Below are positions 23,143 to 31,757 of a stretch of DNA of 37,715 nt, piece by piece; the stretch's first letter is position 1; every line of letters begins with the position of its first letter. The notes under the pieces are model-generated. The model did not search any database, was not told the origin of the DNA, and worked only from the letters and a program-made list of their open reading frames with translations. Where the stretch lies: NCBI GenBank assembly GCA_013202335.1, contig JABMQR010000193.1, forward strand, positions 1 to 37,715. The letters run 5' to 3'. This DNA comes from Bacteroidota bacterium (lineage in GTDB: Bacteria; Spirochaetota; Spirochaetia; JABMQR01). The position numbers and the translations under genes are program-made.

Positions 23143-24744
23143 ATGCGGCTGATAAGAGAGAGCCTGAAAAATAAACTCATTACAAGTTATGTGGGTATCA
23201 CTTTTTTGGCGCTGGTCATGGTGGGTGGTATTTTTTATGGTTTCATTCAGCGATATGCGAGCCAGAAAGAGACAGAGGTTCATCAGGCTTCTGCTCAGCA
23301 GGTAGCAGCTGAACTCATTAATTTTGTCGGCAGAAATCCCGCTATGAGAGATCTTGAGTTGTTCTTTGAATCAGTAGAATCTCTGCAGGGTATAGAAATA
23401 GAATTTATGACATCAGACGGAGTTTCGTTTTTTGATGTATATGCCAGTAATAAGCTGATTGCACTTGATGAATCCAGGCTATTTATGAATGGGATGATGC
23501 AGGCTTTTGGTACAGGACAGTTTCCAGTGTTTGGTGACAACCCGCCTGGACGGCAGGGGTCGGGACAGAGACAGGGACAGGGACAGGGAGTGATGGGCAG
23601 GAACCAATCTATTGAAAGCCAGTCTCAAATAATTGCAACAAGCATATTACCGATAGGTACCGGTGGAATGGGGTTGCTGATTGGCGGTAATGAGATTGAT
23701 GGTTTCCTGGTAATTGATAGCGCGTCAGGTATACGAATGGGTATTGTAAAACCTGCCTTAATAGCATTTGGATTAGCCTCTGCTATAGCATTGCTGTTGT
23801 CGGGTCTTTTGGGATGGTGGATGGGCAGAAAGCTATCAAACCCTATTGTCTCGTTAAGCCGGGCTGTAAGTGATATGGGAGAAGGAAATTTATCAGCACG
23901 TGCTGTTCTTAAAAATAAAGGATATGAGGATGAGATAGGTCTTCTGGCAAGTCAGTTCAATGGGATGGCAGATAAACTTGAAGAGACAGTAGGCGATCTT
24001 GAAACGGAACGGGATACCTTAAAAAATTTTCTTTCTGATGCTTCACATGAACTACGAACCCCATTAACAGCTCTTATAGCATATTTTGAGTTATTGGAAG
24101 GGCATGGGGGAGTCGACGACGGGAGAAGGGCAGATTATATATTTAAGGGGAAGCACCAGGCTGAACGTATTAAATTAATAGTCTCTAAGCTTCTTGAACT
24201 TTCGAGGATGGAGAACAGGGAATCTCTTGCCGCTGTAAGGAGAGATTTTTCAAATTACCGGATAGGGGATATTCTCAAAGGTTCTCTGCCATCATATACC
24301 GGAGATGCTGCAAAAGATTCTCCGCAAATTGAGATAGATGCAGATGAGGATGTTCTTAAGGAACTTATTTACTGTGATTACGATGTTGTAACTGGAATGC
24401 TGCAAAACATTTTAGGAAACAGCATAAAATTCTCGCAGTTAGTTCATCAAAAATCAGATGATATACATATTTCTATTGAAATATATCTGCAGGATAATAA
24501 TGCGCTGTTTACTATTATCGATAATGGACCTGGGATACTGACAGCTGATTTACCCAGAGTTTTTGACAGGTTCTTTCGTTCATCCGCACAATCGATTGAG
24601 GGTAGTGGATTAGGTCTGGCAATAGTGAAAAGTGGCGCCTCTCTACATAACGGATCGGTTAGTTTGTCAAATAGAGATAGTTCAGATGGAGTGATTGGAA
24701 CAGTTTGTGAGATTGTTTTACCATTACAACAATCACAACTATAG
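23143..24744 (+). CDS. Membrane sensor histidine kinase
   Basis: A 533-residue kinase. Membrane segments lie at about 14-36 and 203-227 and enclose a periplasmic sensor region. This contains a Gly/Gln-rich tract (about 137-150) encoded by imperfect GGACAG hexamer repeats at 23563-23586. A HAMP domain (about 228-282), a HisKA domain with phospho-acceptor His302 in DASHELRTPLTAL, and a HATPase domain with N box NILGNS (422-427), DNGPG (460-464) and GSGLGLAIV (487-495) follow. It should phosphorylate the response regulator encoded upstream. GGAGAATAGGG precedes the start. Confidence 0.95.
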   Translation: MRLIRESLKNKLITSYVGITFLALVMVGGIFYGFIQRYASQKETEVHQASAQQVAAELINFVGRNPAMRDLELFFESVESLQGIEIEFMTSDGVSFFDVYASNKLIALDESRLFMNGMMQAFGTGQFPVFGDNPPGRQGSGQRQGQGQGVMGRNQSIESQSQIIATSILPIGTGGMGLLIGGNEIDGFLVIDSASGIRMGIVKPALIAFGLASAIALLLSGLLGWWMGRKLSNPIVSLSRAVSDMGEGNLSARAVLKNKGYEDEIGLLASQFNGMADKLEETVGDLETERDTLKNFLSDASHELRTPLTALIAYFELLEGHGGVDDGRRADYIFKGKHQAERIKLIVSKLLELSRMENRESLAAVRRDFSNYRIGDILKGSLPSYTGDAAKDSPQIEIDADEDVLKELIYCDYDVVTGMLQNILGNSIKFSQLVHQKSDDIHISIEIYLQDNNALFTIIDNGPGILTADLPRVFDRFFRSSAQSIEGSGLGLAIVKSGASLHNGSVSLSNRDSSDGVIGTVCEIVLPLQQSQL

Positions 24745-24788
24745 CACTAAATATACCCCATAAGTTAATAACCATACCCCAAATATGT

Positions 24789-24825
24789 ACAAAACATCCA
24801 ATTATCCGGATATTTGTATTTTTTT
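24789..24825 (+). terminator. Probable terminator of the two-component operon
   Basis: ACAAA (24789-24793) with TTTGT (24813-24817) and ATCC (24796-24799) with GGAT (24808-24811) make an interrupted stem, followed by seven T (24819-24825). Confidence 0.45.
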
Positions 24826-24834
24826 ATAGCTAAA

Positions 24835-24862
24835 TATGACTAAATATACTAAAATAGTCATA
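24835..24862. promoter_or_regulatory. Inverted-repeat operator before the second TetR gene
   Basis: TATGACTA (24835-24842) and TAGTCATA (24855-24862) are exact 8-bp arms with a 12-bp AT-only spacer apart from one C. Its position 34 bp before the TetR start suggests autoregulation. Confidence 0.55.
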
Positions 24863-24896
24863 AGGTCATTATTGATTAATAAGAAGAAGGTAGACT

Positions 24897-25517
24897 ATGC
24901 CGGCTATTTTTACAGATGAGAGAAAAGAGAGAATTTTTCATTCTATTGTGGAAAATGGTATTAAGCTATTTGGAATATATGGTGTTAAAAAAACTACCGT
25001 GGATGAACTTGCTGCAAAAAGTTCAATTGCAAAGGGATCGTTTTATAACTTTTTCCCCTCTAAAGAGCATTTACTGCTGCATAGTTTTATACGGGTACGG
25101 GAGAGGATTGCAGAAGAAATGACAGCTCCGGTACTCCAGACTTCCGGTAGTCCGGAAGAATCAATCCAACGGCTGCTGCAGGCGGCTCCGACACTTCCTG
25201 TTATATATCCAATAATTAAAGAGTACTACAAACCTGGATTTCAGAGTCTGCTTTTTCAGATAGCGGAAGAGTTGAATATAAATAAAAGAGAATTTACTCC
25301 TGCCCCGAATTTTGGAACTGTTATGGCTCATTGGAGATTTCAGGGATTCACTATTGATGCGAACCCGCAAGACCTGGAACAGGCTGTTGAAGTTTTTTCA
25401 TCACATACTGCTGTTTTTGGAGATGCAGTGTTTAAAAAAGGTATCAATCTGCTGGTTGAATTTTCATCAATAGGATCGACTGGTTTTATCAGGGAAGGCG
25501 TGTCAGTGGGTAGTTAG
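24897..25517 (+). CDS. TetR-family transcriptional regulator
   Basis: A 206-residue regulator with the N-terminal HTH domain (FHSIVENGIKLFGIYGVKKTTVDELAAKSSIAKGSFYNFFPSKEHLLLH), followed by a helical C-terminal domain of unknown ligand. GAAGAAGG precedes the ATG. A perfect inverted repeat lies in front of it. Its last four bases overlap the end of the convergent LacI-type gene. No transporter or enzyme target lies beside it, so the regulated genes are unknown. Confidence 0.9.
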   Translation: MPAIFTDERKERIFHSIVENGIKLFGIYGVKKTTVDELAAKSSIAKGSFYNFFPSKEHLLLHSFIRVRERIAEEMTAPVLQTSGSPEESIQRLLQAAPTLPVIYPIIKEYYKPGFQSLLFQIAEELNINKREFTPAPNFGTVMAHWRFQGFTIDANPQDLEQAVEVFSSHTAVFGDAVFKKGINLLVEFSSIGSTGFIREGVSVGS

Positions 25518-26593
25518 TTGGTGACTTTGCTATGGGGAAAAATGGGAATATGCTGCACATAATTGTCAACAGACTCTTTGGTAATTATGTCTATCGGGAG
25601 TAGTACAGATTCCTGGACAAATTCTTTAAGTACTATACTGCGGAACAATGTCATTATACCCAGATATCCCTGCTCAAAAGGTCGCTGGCTGAGGAGAAAA
25701 TCGATAACCCCTGTAGAGAGGTAATGGACGTTCTCCTGAATGAGATCATAACCAATCAAAGGAATAGGTAAATCAGGAAAAACCTGTTGCTTGGCTTCGG
25801 CAAAAACATATGTAAAGGAATTTGTGACAAATATTCCGGCAGGCTTGTGTTTTTTTAGTATTGAACAGCCAAGGTCAATAAGATTTTCAGTAGAATCAGT
25901 GGGGTTGAAAGTTTCATGGACAATCTGGTGGAATCCAGTATTCTTTGCTGCTTGTGTAAATTTTTCCACACGGCTTCGAATATGACTGGGACCGGTAACA
26001 GGAAGCATAATGAGAAGTTTGCCACGTGTTTTTGTCAGAATTGACATAAGTCGGGCAGCCAACTCTCCGCTTCGTACAGCATCCTGGCCGATAGATGAGA
26101 TAGGGTTCAATTTTTCAGCAATAGAATCAAAGAAAACATAAGGTATATCCCGTGGAATCATATTAACCAGCAGATCAGGATTTATGATTCCGGATGGAGC
26201 AATAAGCAGTCCATCTGCCTCTTTTTTCAAAGCAGTTTGAATACATTTTGAAAATGAGTTATTTGAGAGTATTGAATAGAAATGCAAAGATACCTGCACA
26301 TTGAATTGTGCGAGCTCTTCAGCAGCAGTACGAATTCCAGATGCCGGCATTTTCCAGTATCCCGCATCACCCTCCGGTTCAGGCATAATCACAGAAAAAC
26401 AGAAGGGACGATTTCTTGATAAACTGCTGGCGATTATATTCCGTGTGTATCCCAGCTCCTGCACTGCGTCCAGGACACGCTCTTTTGTTTCTGGTGCGAC
26501 CCGTCCACGGTTATTCAGTGCCCGGTCTACTGTCCCTATGGAAACTCCTGCGGCTTTTGCGATTTGGTGGAGGGTTACGGGTTTGCTCTTCAC
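25514..26593 (-). CDS. LacI-family transcriptional regulator
   Basis: A 359-residue repressor-type protein. The N-terminal HTH is TLHQIAKAAGVSIGTVDRALNNRGRVAPETKERV, with the hinge helix around RNIIASSLSR. A periplasmic-binding-protein-like sensor domain follows (PFCFSVIMPEPEGDAGYW, DGLLIAPSG, YVFFDS, GKLLIMLP, PLIGYD), most like sugar-binding regulators. The start is GTG at 26593. There is no Shine-Dalgarno sequence, and TATAGT lies 6 nt upstream, so translation may be leaderless. No sugar transporter is adjacent. It diverges from the iron-sulfur flavoprotein gene by 115 bp. Confidence 0.92.
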   Translation of the reverse strand: MKSKPVTLHQIAKAAGVSIGTVDRALNNRGRVAPETKERVLDAVQELGYTRNIIASSLSRNRPFCFSVIMPEPEGDAGYWKMPASGIRTAAEELAQFNVQVSLHFYSILSNNSFSKCIQTALKKEADGLLIAPSGIINPDLLVNMIPRDIPYVFFDSIAEKLNPISSIGQDAVRSGELAARLMSILTKTRGKLLIMLPVTGPSHIRSRVEKFTQAAKNTGFHQIVHETFNPTDSTENLIDLGCSILKKHKPAGIFVTNSFTYVFAEAKQQVFPDLPIPLIGYDLIQENVHYLSTGVIDFLLSQRPFEQGYLGIMTLFRSIVLKEFVQESVLLPIDIITKESVDNYVQHIPIFPHSKVTN

Positions 26594-26651
26594 CTCATAA
26601 CTATAGCATTAATTTTTGCAATCTGACCAGTATAAAGACCTATGATCGCTC

Positions 26652-26680
26652 ATGACATACCACCCTATAAACAGTATACT
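26652..26680 (+). promoter_or_regulatory. Promoter of the flavoprotein-GNAT kinase pair
   Basis: ATGACA (26652-26657), a 17-bp spacer and TATACT (26675-26680), 28 nt before the ATG, with AAAAGGAG as ribosome binding site. Confidence 0.6.
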
Positions 26681-26708
26681 AAGGCAATAATGAAAAGGAG
26701 AATCAGTT

Positions 26709-27296
26709 ATGAAAGCTGTAGCATTTAACGGCAGCCCCAGAAAGCGGGGTAATACCTATGATATGATTATGAAGGTTTTTGAAAAACTGGAGAAGGATTC
26801 AATTTCATGTGAGGTTGTGCAGGTCGGCAATGAAAATATACACGGCTGCAGGGCTTGCGGAGCTTGTTCTAAAAACAAAAATAACCAGTGTGTATTTCAG
26901 GATGATCTTGTGAATGATGCACTTTGGAAAATGATGGATGCTGATGTGGTGATATTAGGATCCCCGACATATTTTGCAGCACTTACTCCGGAAATAAAAG
27001 CTCTTATTGACAGATGCGGGTATGTCGCACGGGCTAATGGTGGTTTACTTAAGAGAAAGATTGGTGCATCTGTAGTGCCGGTGAGAAGAGCCGGTGCTCT
27101 CAATGTGTTCCAGGCTCTTAATAATTTTTTCTTTATAAATGAGATGATCGTACCGGGTTCTTCTTATTGGAATCTCAGTGTTGCCCAAAAACCGGGTGAT
27201 TTCACTGAAGATGCTGAAGGCGTGGAAACCATGGAAACCCTTGGTGAAAACATAAGCTGGCTCCTGCAGAAAATAAAATCCCGGCAGAAAATATAG
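26709..27296 (+). CDS. Iron-sulfur flavoprotein (NADPH-dependent FMN reductase family)
   Basis: A 195-residue flavodoxin-fold protein. The FMN phosphate loop is NGSPRKRGNT (8-16). Cys47, Cys50, Cys53 and Cys61 make the compact CX2CX2CX7C motif of archaeal and clostridial iron-sulfur flavoproteins, which holds a [4Fe-4S] cluster. GSPTYFAALTPEIKALIDR is the conserved flavin-side helix. It should carry electrons between reductants and small acceptors such as oxygen or peroxide in anaerobes. It is 42 nt before the GNAT-kinase gene, with which it is probably co-transcribed. Confidence 0.88.
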   Translation: MKAVAFNGSPRKRGNTYDMIMKVFEKLEKDSISCEVVQVGNENIHGCRACGACSKNKNNQCVFQDDLVNDALWKMMDADVVILGSPTYFAALTPEIKALIDRCGYVARANGGLLKRKIGASVVPVRRAGALNVFQALNNFFFINEMIVPGSSYWNLSVAQKPGDFTEDAEGVETMETLGENISWLLQKIKSRQKI

Positions 27297-27338
27297 TAGA
27301 CAGGAACGGCGGTAGTAGTTGTAAAGAGAGGTTTTTTC

Positions 27339-29315
27339 ATGAAAGATTTAACTAAAAAGCATCCAATTCAAAAACTTACTCCTGAAACGGTTATACGGAT
27401 AAATCGAAGCCCACTTCTTAATATAGATACCTTTATCATTCCCTCTCCATATATTAAGGATGCAGGAATTATGCCTGATTATGAGCACAGCTATTATTGG
27501 GGTGAAGAGGGCGAGATTCTGGGATATATTCAGGTATACTCAGATGCAGAAAAAACTAATTTTCATATCTATAAAATTGTTACCAGCCCATTTGGCAGAG
27601 GCAGAGGGATTGGGACCACCTTTATTGAGCATCTCGCCGATAATATACCTCCTGAGTCAACAGTTTATCTCTATCTGTGGGAAAAGCAGCCGGATACCCT
27701 GGAGTACTTTAAAAACAAGGGATTTACACTTGGGGAAACAATTGTTTACAGAAACCTCATATATTATCATCTCTCCGCAACACCTAAGGACCTTCTCAAG
27801 CCCTTTGGGGTTGAGAAGACAATAACTGATGCAAAAAATGATGACATTGGTAAAGCAAGGCATGATGCACGTAAAACTATCAGATTTCTCTCCCATATGG
27901 TTGATTCCCTCTCAAATGCAAACTCCGGGAAAATCATTGAAGATATCAACAGGGAGACCACAACACTCGTAAACATCCTGAATAGGTTTCGGGATACTAT
28001 CGATAGAATTCACGAGGTAAACCTCAGAGATCTTATTCTTGAACGGATTATTCCCTATGTTGAGGCCTCTTCAGTATCCTGCAGACTCCATTTTAGTTTG
28101 GATTCAGATACCTCTGTAGTTCTTGGATACTACGTGAATTTCAGCCGTGCATTAGTAAATGTTGTCTCGAATTCTCTGGATGCAATTCGGGAAAAGGGTG
28201 AAAAAGGGGTTTTACATATCGATTTGCGTGATAAAAATGATCGGGTTGTCCTGAGGATCAAGGACAATGGAATAGGAATGTCAGAGGATATGCTGAAACC
28301 AGGAGCGGATGGCATACCTTCATTTGTGGGAAAGTCGACAAAAGGCAGACGTGCAGGTGAGGGTTTAGGCTCTATGCAAATCTATTCAGCTTTTGGTAAG
28401 GAAAATATTGATATTAAGAGCTCCCCGGGAAACGGAGCTGTATGGACTATCAATTTTGACCGTCCACCAAAAGGTGCAAGCGAAAAACTCTATGCGCAGC
28501 TTGAGCGCCGGTTTAATGAGTTTCAAAATTTGATTGAAGTAAATAAGATCTCAAAACATACTCCCCGAAATACAGTAATAGCTTATATCTGGCAGATCAG
28601 GAAAATGGAACTTTTTATTTTTGATCTAATCCTGCAGTTCAGTATGGATCATAATATACGAACCATCTACCGAATGATCCTCTCCTATCTCAGGGGAAAT
28701 ATGAATGAAGACGAGTTGAATAAGGAAATTGAATCATTTCGGGGAGACCATACACGAATTCAGCAATGGCTTTTTAAAACAGCCTGTGAGATGAAAGGGC
28801 GTATGGCACTGTTGAATGAAGTTGTTGCATTACGTAAATACCGGGGTCCGCTGTTCAGGAGTTACGGGCAGGCTATAGATAATGTCATAATATTTACTAT
28901 GAATCCGGAAACCGGGAAATTTCTTGCTACCGATAGAAAACTTGCCGAACATCTGGATTTTGCTCCCTATCTCGGGGAGAATAAAGAGGTGCTTCTTCGC
29001 GGGGAATTTGTTGGTGACTTAAATAATCATCAACAGGCAATAACTCTTGGTGTCTGGAGTATTTTATCAGAAGAGGATTTGCATGAAAAACTTCTTCTTA
29101 TACAGAAAGGAGCGGTAAGGATGATGGCGATGGGAGTACATAAGAAGAAAAAACTCTCTTTTTATCAAACTACCTATGTTCGTTCTCACCGAGATATAAA
29201 TCCTGATATTTCAACTACTTTTGGTGAAATTGCACACATGAAGGAAGAGAATCTCAAGAAGTTTACCAGATATGCAGATACAGATCTGGATGGATTTTTA
29301 ATGATACAGGATTGA
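27339..29315 (+). CDS. GNAT acetyltransferase-histidine kinase fusion
   Basis: A 658-residue soluble protein. Residues 1 to about 150 form a GNAT fold with the acetyl-CoA loop GRGRGIGT (86-93) and YFKNKGFT. Residues about 165-375 form a kinase-like unit: possible phospho-acceptor His175 in GKARHDARKT, N box VNVVSNSLDAI (Asn274, Asn278), DNGIGM (309-314) and the glycine lid GEGLGSMQIYSAFG. Residues 380-658 are mostly helical and match nothing I recognise. There is no membrane segment and no receiver domain. It lies behind the iron-sulfur flavoprotein gene. Whether it phosphorylates, acetylates or both is unknown. Confidence 0.8.
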   Translation: MKDLTKKHPIQKLTPETVIRINRSPLLNIDTFIIPSPYIKDAGIMPDYEHSYYWGEEGEILGYIQVYSDAEKTNFHIYKIVTSPFGRGRGIGTTFIEHLADNIPPESTVYLYLWEKQPDTLEYFKNKGFTLGETIVYRNLIYYHLSATPKDLLKPFGVEKTITDAKNDDIGKARHDARKTIRFLSHMVDSLSNANSGKIIEDINRETTTLVNILNRFRDTIDRIHEVNLRDLILERIIPYVEASSVSCRLHFSLDSDTSVVLGYYVNFSRALVNVVSNSLDAIREKGEKGVLHIDLRDKNDRVVLRIKDNGIGMSEDMLKPGADGIPSFVGKSTKGRRAGEGLGSMQIYSAFGKENIDIKSSPGNGAVWTINFDRPPKGASEKLYAQLERRFNEFQNLIEVNKISKHTPRNTVIAYIWQIRKMELFIFDLILQFSMDHNIRTIYRMILSYLRGNMNEDELNKEIESFRGDHTRIQQWLFKTACEMKGRMALLNEVVALRKYRGPLFRSYGQAIDNVIIFTMNPETGKFLATDRKLAEHLDFAPYLGENKEVLLRGEFVGDLNNHQQAITLGVWSILSEEDLHEKLLLIQKGAVRMMAMGVHKKKKLSFYQTTYVRSHRDINPDISTTFGEIAHMKEENLKKFTRYADTDLDGFLMIQD

Positions 29316-29321
29316 GAAGAA

Positions 29322-29360
29322 AAAAATCGGCAGCCATAAAGGGTCAAGGCGCCGATTTTT
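29322..29360. terminator. Bidirectional terminator between the GNAT kinase and metA
   Basis: AAAAATCGGC (29322-29331) and GCCGATTTTT (29351-29360) are exact complements, extended by GCC/GGC inside. T runs on both strands fit termination of both convergent genes. Confidence 0.85.
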
Positions 29361-29365
29361 ATCTA

Positions 29366-30265
29366 TTAGATTTCATACGGGGTATCAAGATAGACTTTTT
29401 TAATCCATTGAAGGAAAAATTCCTGACTGGAACTTCTCCAGATATTTTGCGGATTTTTAGTATCAAGATTAACCGGTGGGGTTACATCAGTTCTTCCTCT
29501 ACCCATATCGCGTTCATACTCTTCTATTAACCGTTGAGTTCGGTATTCAGCGTGACCCAGATGCATAATAAATTTCTCGTCAGCACTCTCAAAAATCACA
29601 TAACCCGTCTCTTTTGAATGTGCCAGAAGCTTAATCTCACCTTCACGTTCTTTCTTTTCCAGTACTTCATCAGGAATGCCGGAATACCGGCTTTGCGGGC
29701 ACCAAAAAATGTCATCAAGATCCCCGGTAATACGATTTGAACGGTCAAGATTGCGCAGCGGGTAGATACCGAATAATTTGTTAGGATACTTAACTTTCTC
29801 AATTCCCATATATTTTGCCAGGGCTAAACCACCCCAGCAGATTCCCAGAGTTGAGGCGACATGTTCATGGGCATAGTCAAGAATTTCAGTAAATTCATTC
29901 CAGTAAACTACTTCTTCAAAAGGAATCTCTTCAACAGGGGCTCCGGTAATGATTATTCCATCAAACCCACGATGCTTTATAGCATCCTCAAAGGTGTGAT
30001 AAAAGGTATCCAGATGCTCCTTGTTGCTGCTCCTGTAGTTATGGGTTTCCAGACGCAGCCAGACAGGCTCAATCTGGATAACGGAACGACCCAGGGGAAA
30101 CAGAATATTAAATTCGTAGCTCTCCGCCTGGGGCATTATATTCAGAATACCAATCCTCAGCGGTCTTATATCCTGATGTTCCGCACGACCAGGGGTAATG
30201 CAGTGAACTCGTCTTTCCTGTAGTGCTTTCTGTATATGATAGTTTTCAGGAATGATAATTGCCAT
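29366..30265 (-). CDS. metA: Homoserine O-acetyltransferase (MetA family)
   Basis: A 299-residue MetA enzyme that activates homoserine for methionine synthesis. The catalytic Cys143 is in LGICWGG, and the family blocks LRIGILNIMP and LFGIYPL are present. In GAPVEEIPFEEV, Glu112 occupies the position where acetyl-CoA users have Glu and succinyl-CoA users such as E. coli have Gly, so acetyl-CoA is predicted despite the MetA (not MetX) fold. This fits metY directly upstream, which takes O-acetylhomoserine. It lies 38 nt after metY on the same strand. Confidence 0.93.
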   Translation of the reverse strand: MAIIIPENYHIQKALQERRVHCITPGRAEHQDIRPLRIGILNIMPQAESYEFNILFPLGRSVIQIEPVWLRLETHNYRSSNKEHLDTFYHTFEDAIKHRGFDGIIITGAPVEEIPFEEVVYWNEFTEILDYAHEHVASTLGICWGGLALAKYMGIEKVKYPNKLFGIYPLRNLDRSNRITGDLDDIFWCPQSRYSGIPDEVLEKKEREGEIKLLAHSKETGYVIFESADEKFIMHLGHAEYRTQRLIEEYERDMGRGRTDVTPPVNLDTKNPQNIWRSSSQEFFLQWIKKVYLDTPYEI

Positions 30266-30303
30266 TTCTACCCCTCTTCAAGTTATACTTTGTTAGTTGT
30301 AAC

Positions 30304-31590
30304 TCAGCTGTTTAGTGCTGAATCCAGATCATTCAAGATATCATCGATATGCTCAATACCAACCGATAGTCGAACCATATCCGGAGTAATTCCCCCGAAT
30401 CTCTGCTGATCTTCATTCATCTGAGAATGTGTTGTACTAGCCGGATGAATGGCAAGGGATTTTGCATCCCCCACATTTGCAAGGTGAGAGACCAGCTGCA
30501 GGTTGTTGATGAATGCTTCTCCTGCTTCCCGATCGGTACTGCCGCTTCCCTTAACACCAAAGACTACCATGCCGCCAAACCCATTTTCCAGCTGTTTTGC
30601 GGCAGCGGCATATGCGGGATCCCCGGGAAGTCCGGGATAGCGAACCCAGCTGACACGCGGATGTTTCTGTAAATATGAGGCAACAGCAAGAGCATTTGAA
30701 CAGTGTCTGTCCATTCTTAACGGTAGTGTCTCAATACCCTGGAGAAACATCCAGGCATTATCCGGACTTATACAGGCACCAAGATTTCTTAAGGGTACAA
30801 GTCTCATTCGCAAAATAAATGCAAGCGGACTTAAATCTCCAAGATCCTGTGCATATCGAAGATCGTGGTATGAGGCATCCGGTTCATTAAACAATCGGAA
30901 TTTAGGATCAGTCCAGTCAAACTTTCCGCTGTCGACAACAATTCCTCCAAGCCCGATACCATGGCCGCCAAGCCATTTTGTCAATGAATGGATAACAATA
31001 TCTGCACCATGTTCAAGTGGTTTGAACAGGTATGGGGTGGTGAATGTGGAGTCCACAGCCAGAGGGACGTGGTGCTTTTTAGCTACTTCTGCTATTGCTG
31101 ATATATTAGTTACATCAAGAGATGGGTTGCCGATTACTTCTGTAAAAAACATTCGGGTACGATCAGTAACAGCAGCTTCAAAGGCTTCCGGAGTACCTTC
31201 CGGTACAAAGCGGACTTTTATTCCCATTTCAGGGAGAATGTTATTAAACATAGTGTACGTTCCGCCGTAAAGGCTGCTTGATGAAACAACTTCATCACCA
31301 TATCCGCAAACATTTATTATTGTATAAAATATAGCTGATGTTCCTGAAGAGAGTGCCAGAGCTGCTGCTCCTCCCTCAAGCGCAGCCACACGCTGCTCAA
31401 GTACATCCTGTGTTGGGTTCTGGAGTCTTGTATATATATTCCCTAACTCTTTCAACGCAAAAAGATTAGCCGCATGTTCGGTATTCTTGAACATATAGGC
31501 GCTAGTCCTGTACAGCGGTACTCCGCGTGAACCAGTTTCGTCAATTTGTGACCCGGCATGTAGAACTTGTGTTTCAAATTTGTAACTCAT
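30304..31590 (-). CDS. metY: O-acetylhomoserine sulfhydrylase
   Basis: A 428-residue Cys/Met-metabolism PLP enzyme that joins sulfide to O-acetylhomoserine to make homocysteine. The Schiff-base lysine is Lys205 in HSLTKWLGGHG; YTRLQNPT (53-60) and SSGTSAI are family marks. The MetY type is supported by the long chain and by metA beside it. I start at the ATG at 31590, which has AGGAG at good spacing; a longer form from 31620 is unlikely. It leads the metY-metA operon. No SAM riboswitch or T-box was found in the leader. Confidence 0.93.
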   Translation of the reverse strand: MSYKFETQVLHAGSQIDETGSRGVPLYRTSAYMFKNTEHAANLFALKELGNIYTRLQNPTQDVLEQRVAALEGGAAALALSSGTSAIFYTIINVCGYGDEVVSSSSLYGGTYTMFNNILPEMGIKVRFVPEGTPEAFEAAVTDRTRMFFTEVIGNPSLDVTNISAIAEVAKKHHVPLAVDSTFTTPYLFKPLEHGADIVIHSLTKWLGGHGIGLGGIVVDSGKFDWTDPKFRLFNEPDASYHDLRYAQDLGDLSPLAFILRMRLVPLRNLGACISPDNAWMFLQGIETLPLRMDRHCSNALAVASYLQKHPRVSWVRYPGLPGDPAYAAAAKQLENGFGGMVVFGVKGSGSTDREAGEAFINNLQLVSHLANVGDAKSLAIHPASTTHSQMNEDQQRFGGITPDMVRLSVGIEHIDDILNDLDSALNS

Positions 31591-31623
31591 AATTTCTCCT
31601 GTTTCTTTAGTTTGTACCATGCG

Positions 31624-31757
31624 AAGTTTATGAAAAATCTACCGATTAGGCAGAAGTTTTTAATTTATTATATAGTGTTACTATATAATGATATAGATAC
31701 TTCAAATTAAAAACTTCAAAAGGAAATTTATGAAATCGAAAATTTCTTAAATTTCCT
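31624..31757. repeat. Palindromic intergenic element, copy D (after cysK)
   Basis: Nested inverted repeats fill the cysK-metY gap. GAAGTTTTTAATTT (31653-31666) pairs with AAATTAAAAACTTC (31704-31717). Inside it, TTATATAGT (31668-31676) pairs with ACTATATAA (31680-31688). Next to it AGGAAATTTA (31721-31730) pairs with TAAATTTCCT (31748-31757), which on the minus strand is followed by TTTT and so should terminate cysK; its base overlaps the cysK stop codon. It has the same CTTCAAAAGG...CCTCAGG frame as copies A and B. Confidence 0.65.

Noticed and set aside
31591..31756. Possible SAM riboswitch or T-box before metY
   Set aside because: The gap is filled by the palindromic element; no SAM-I core, T-box sequence or anti-terminator pairing is visible.
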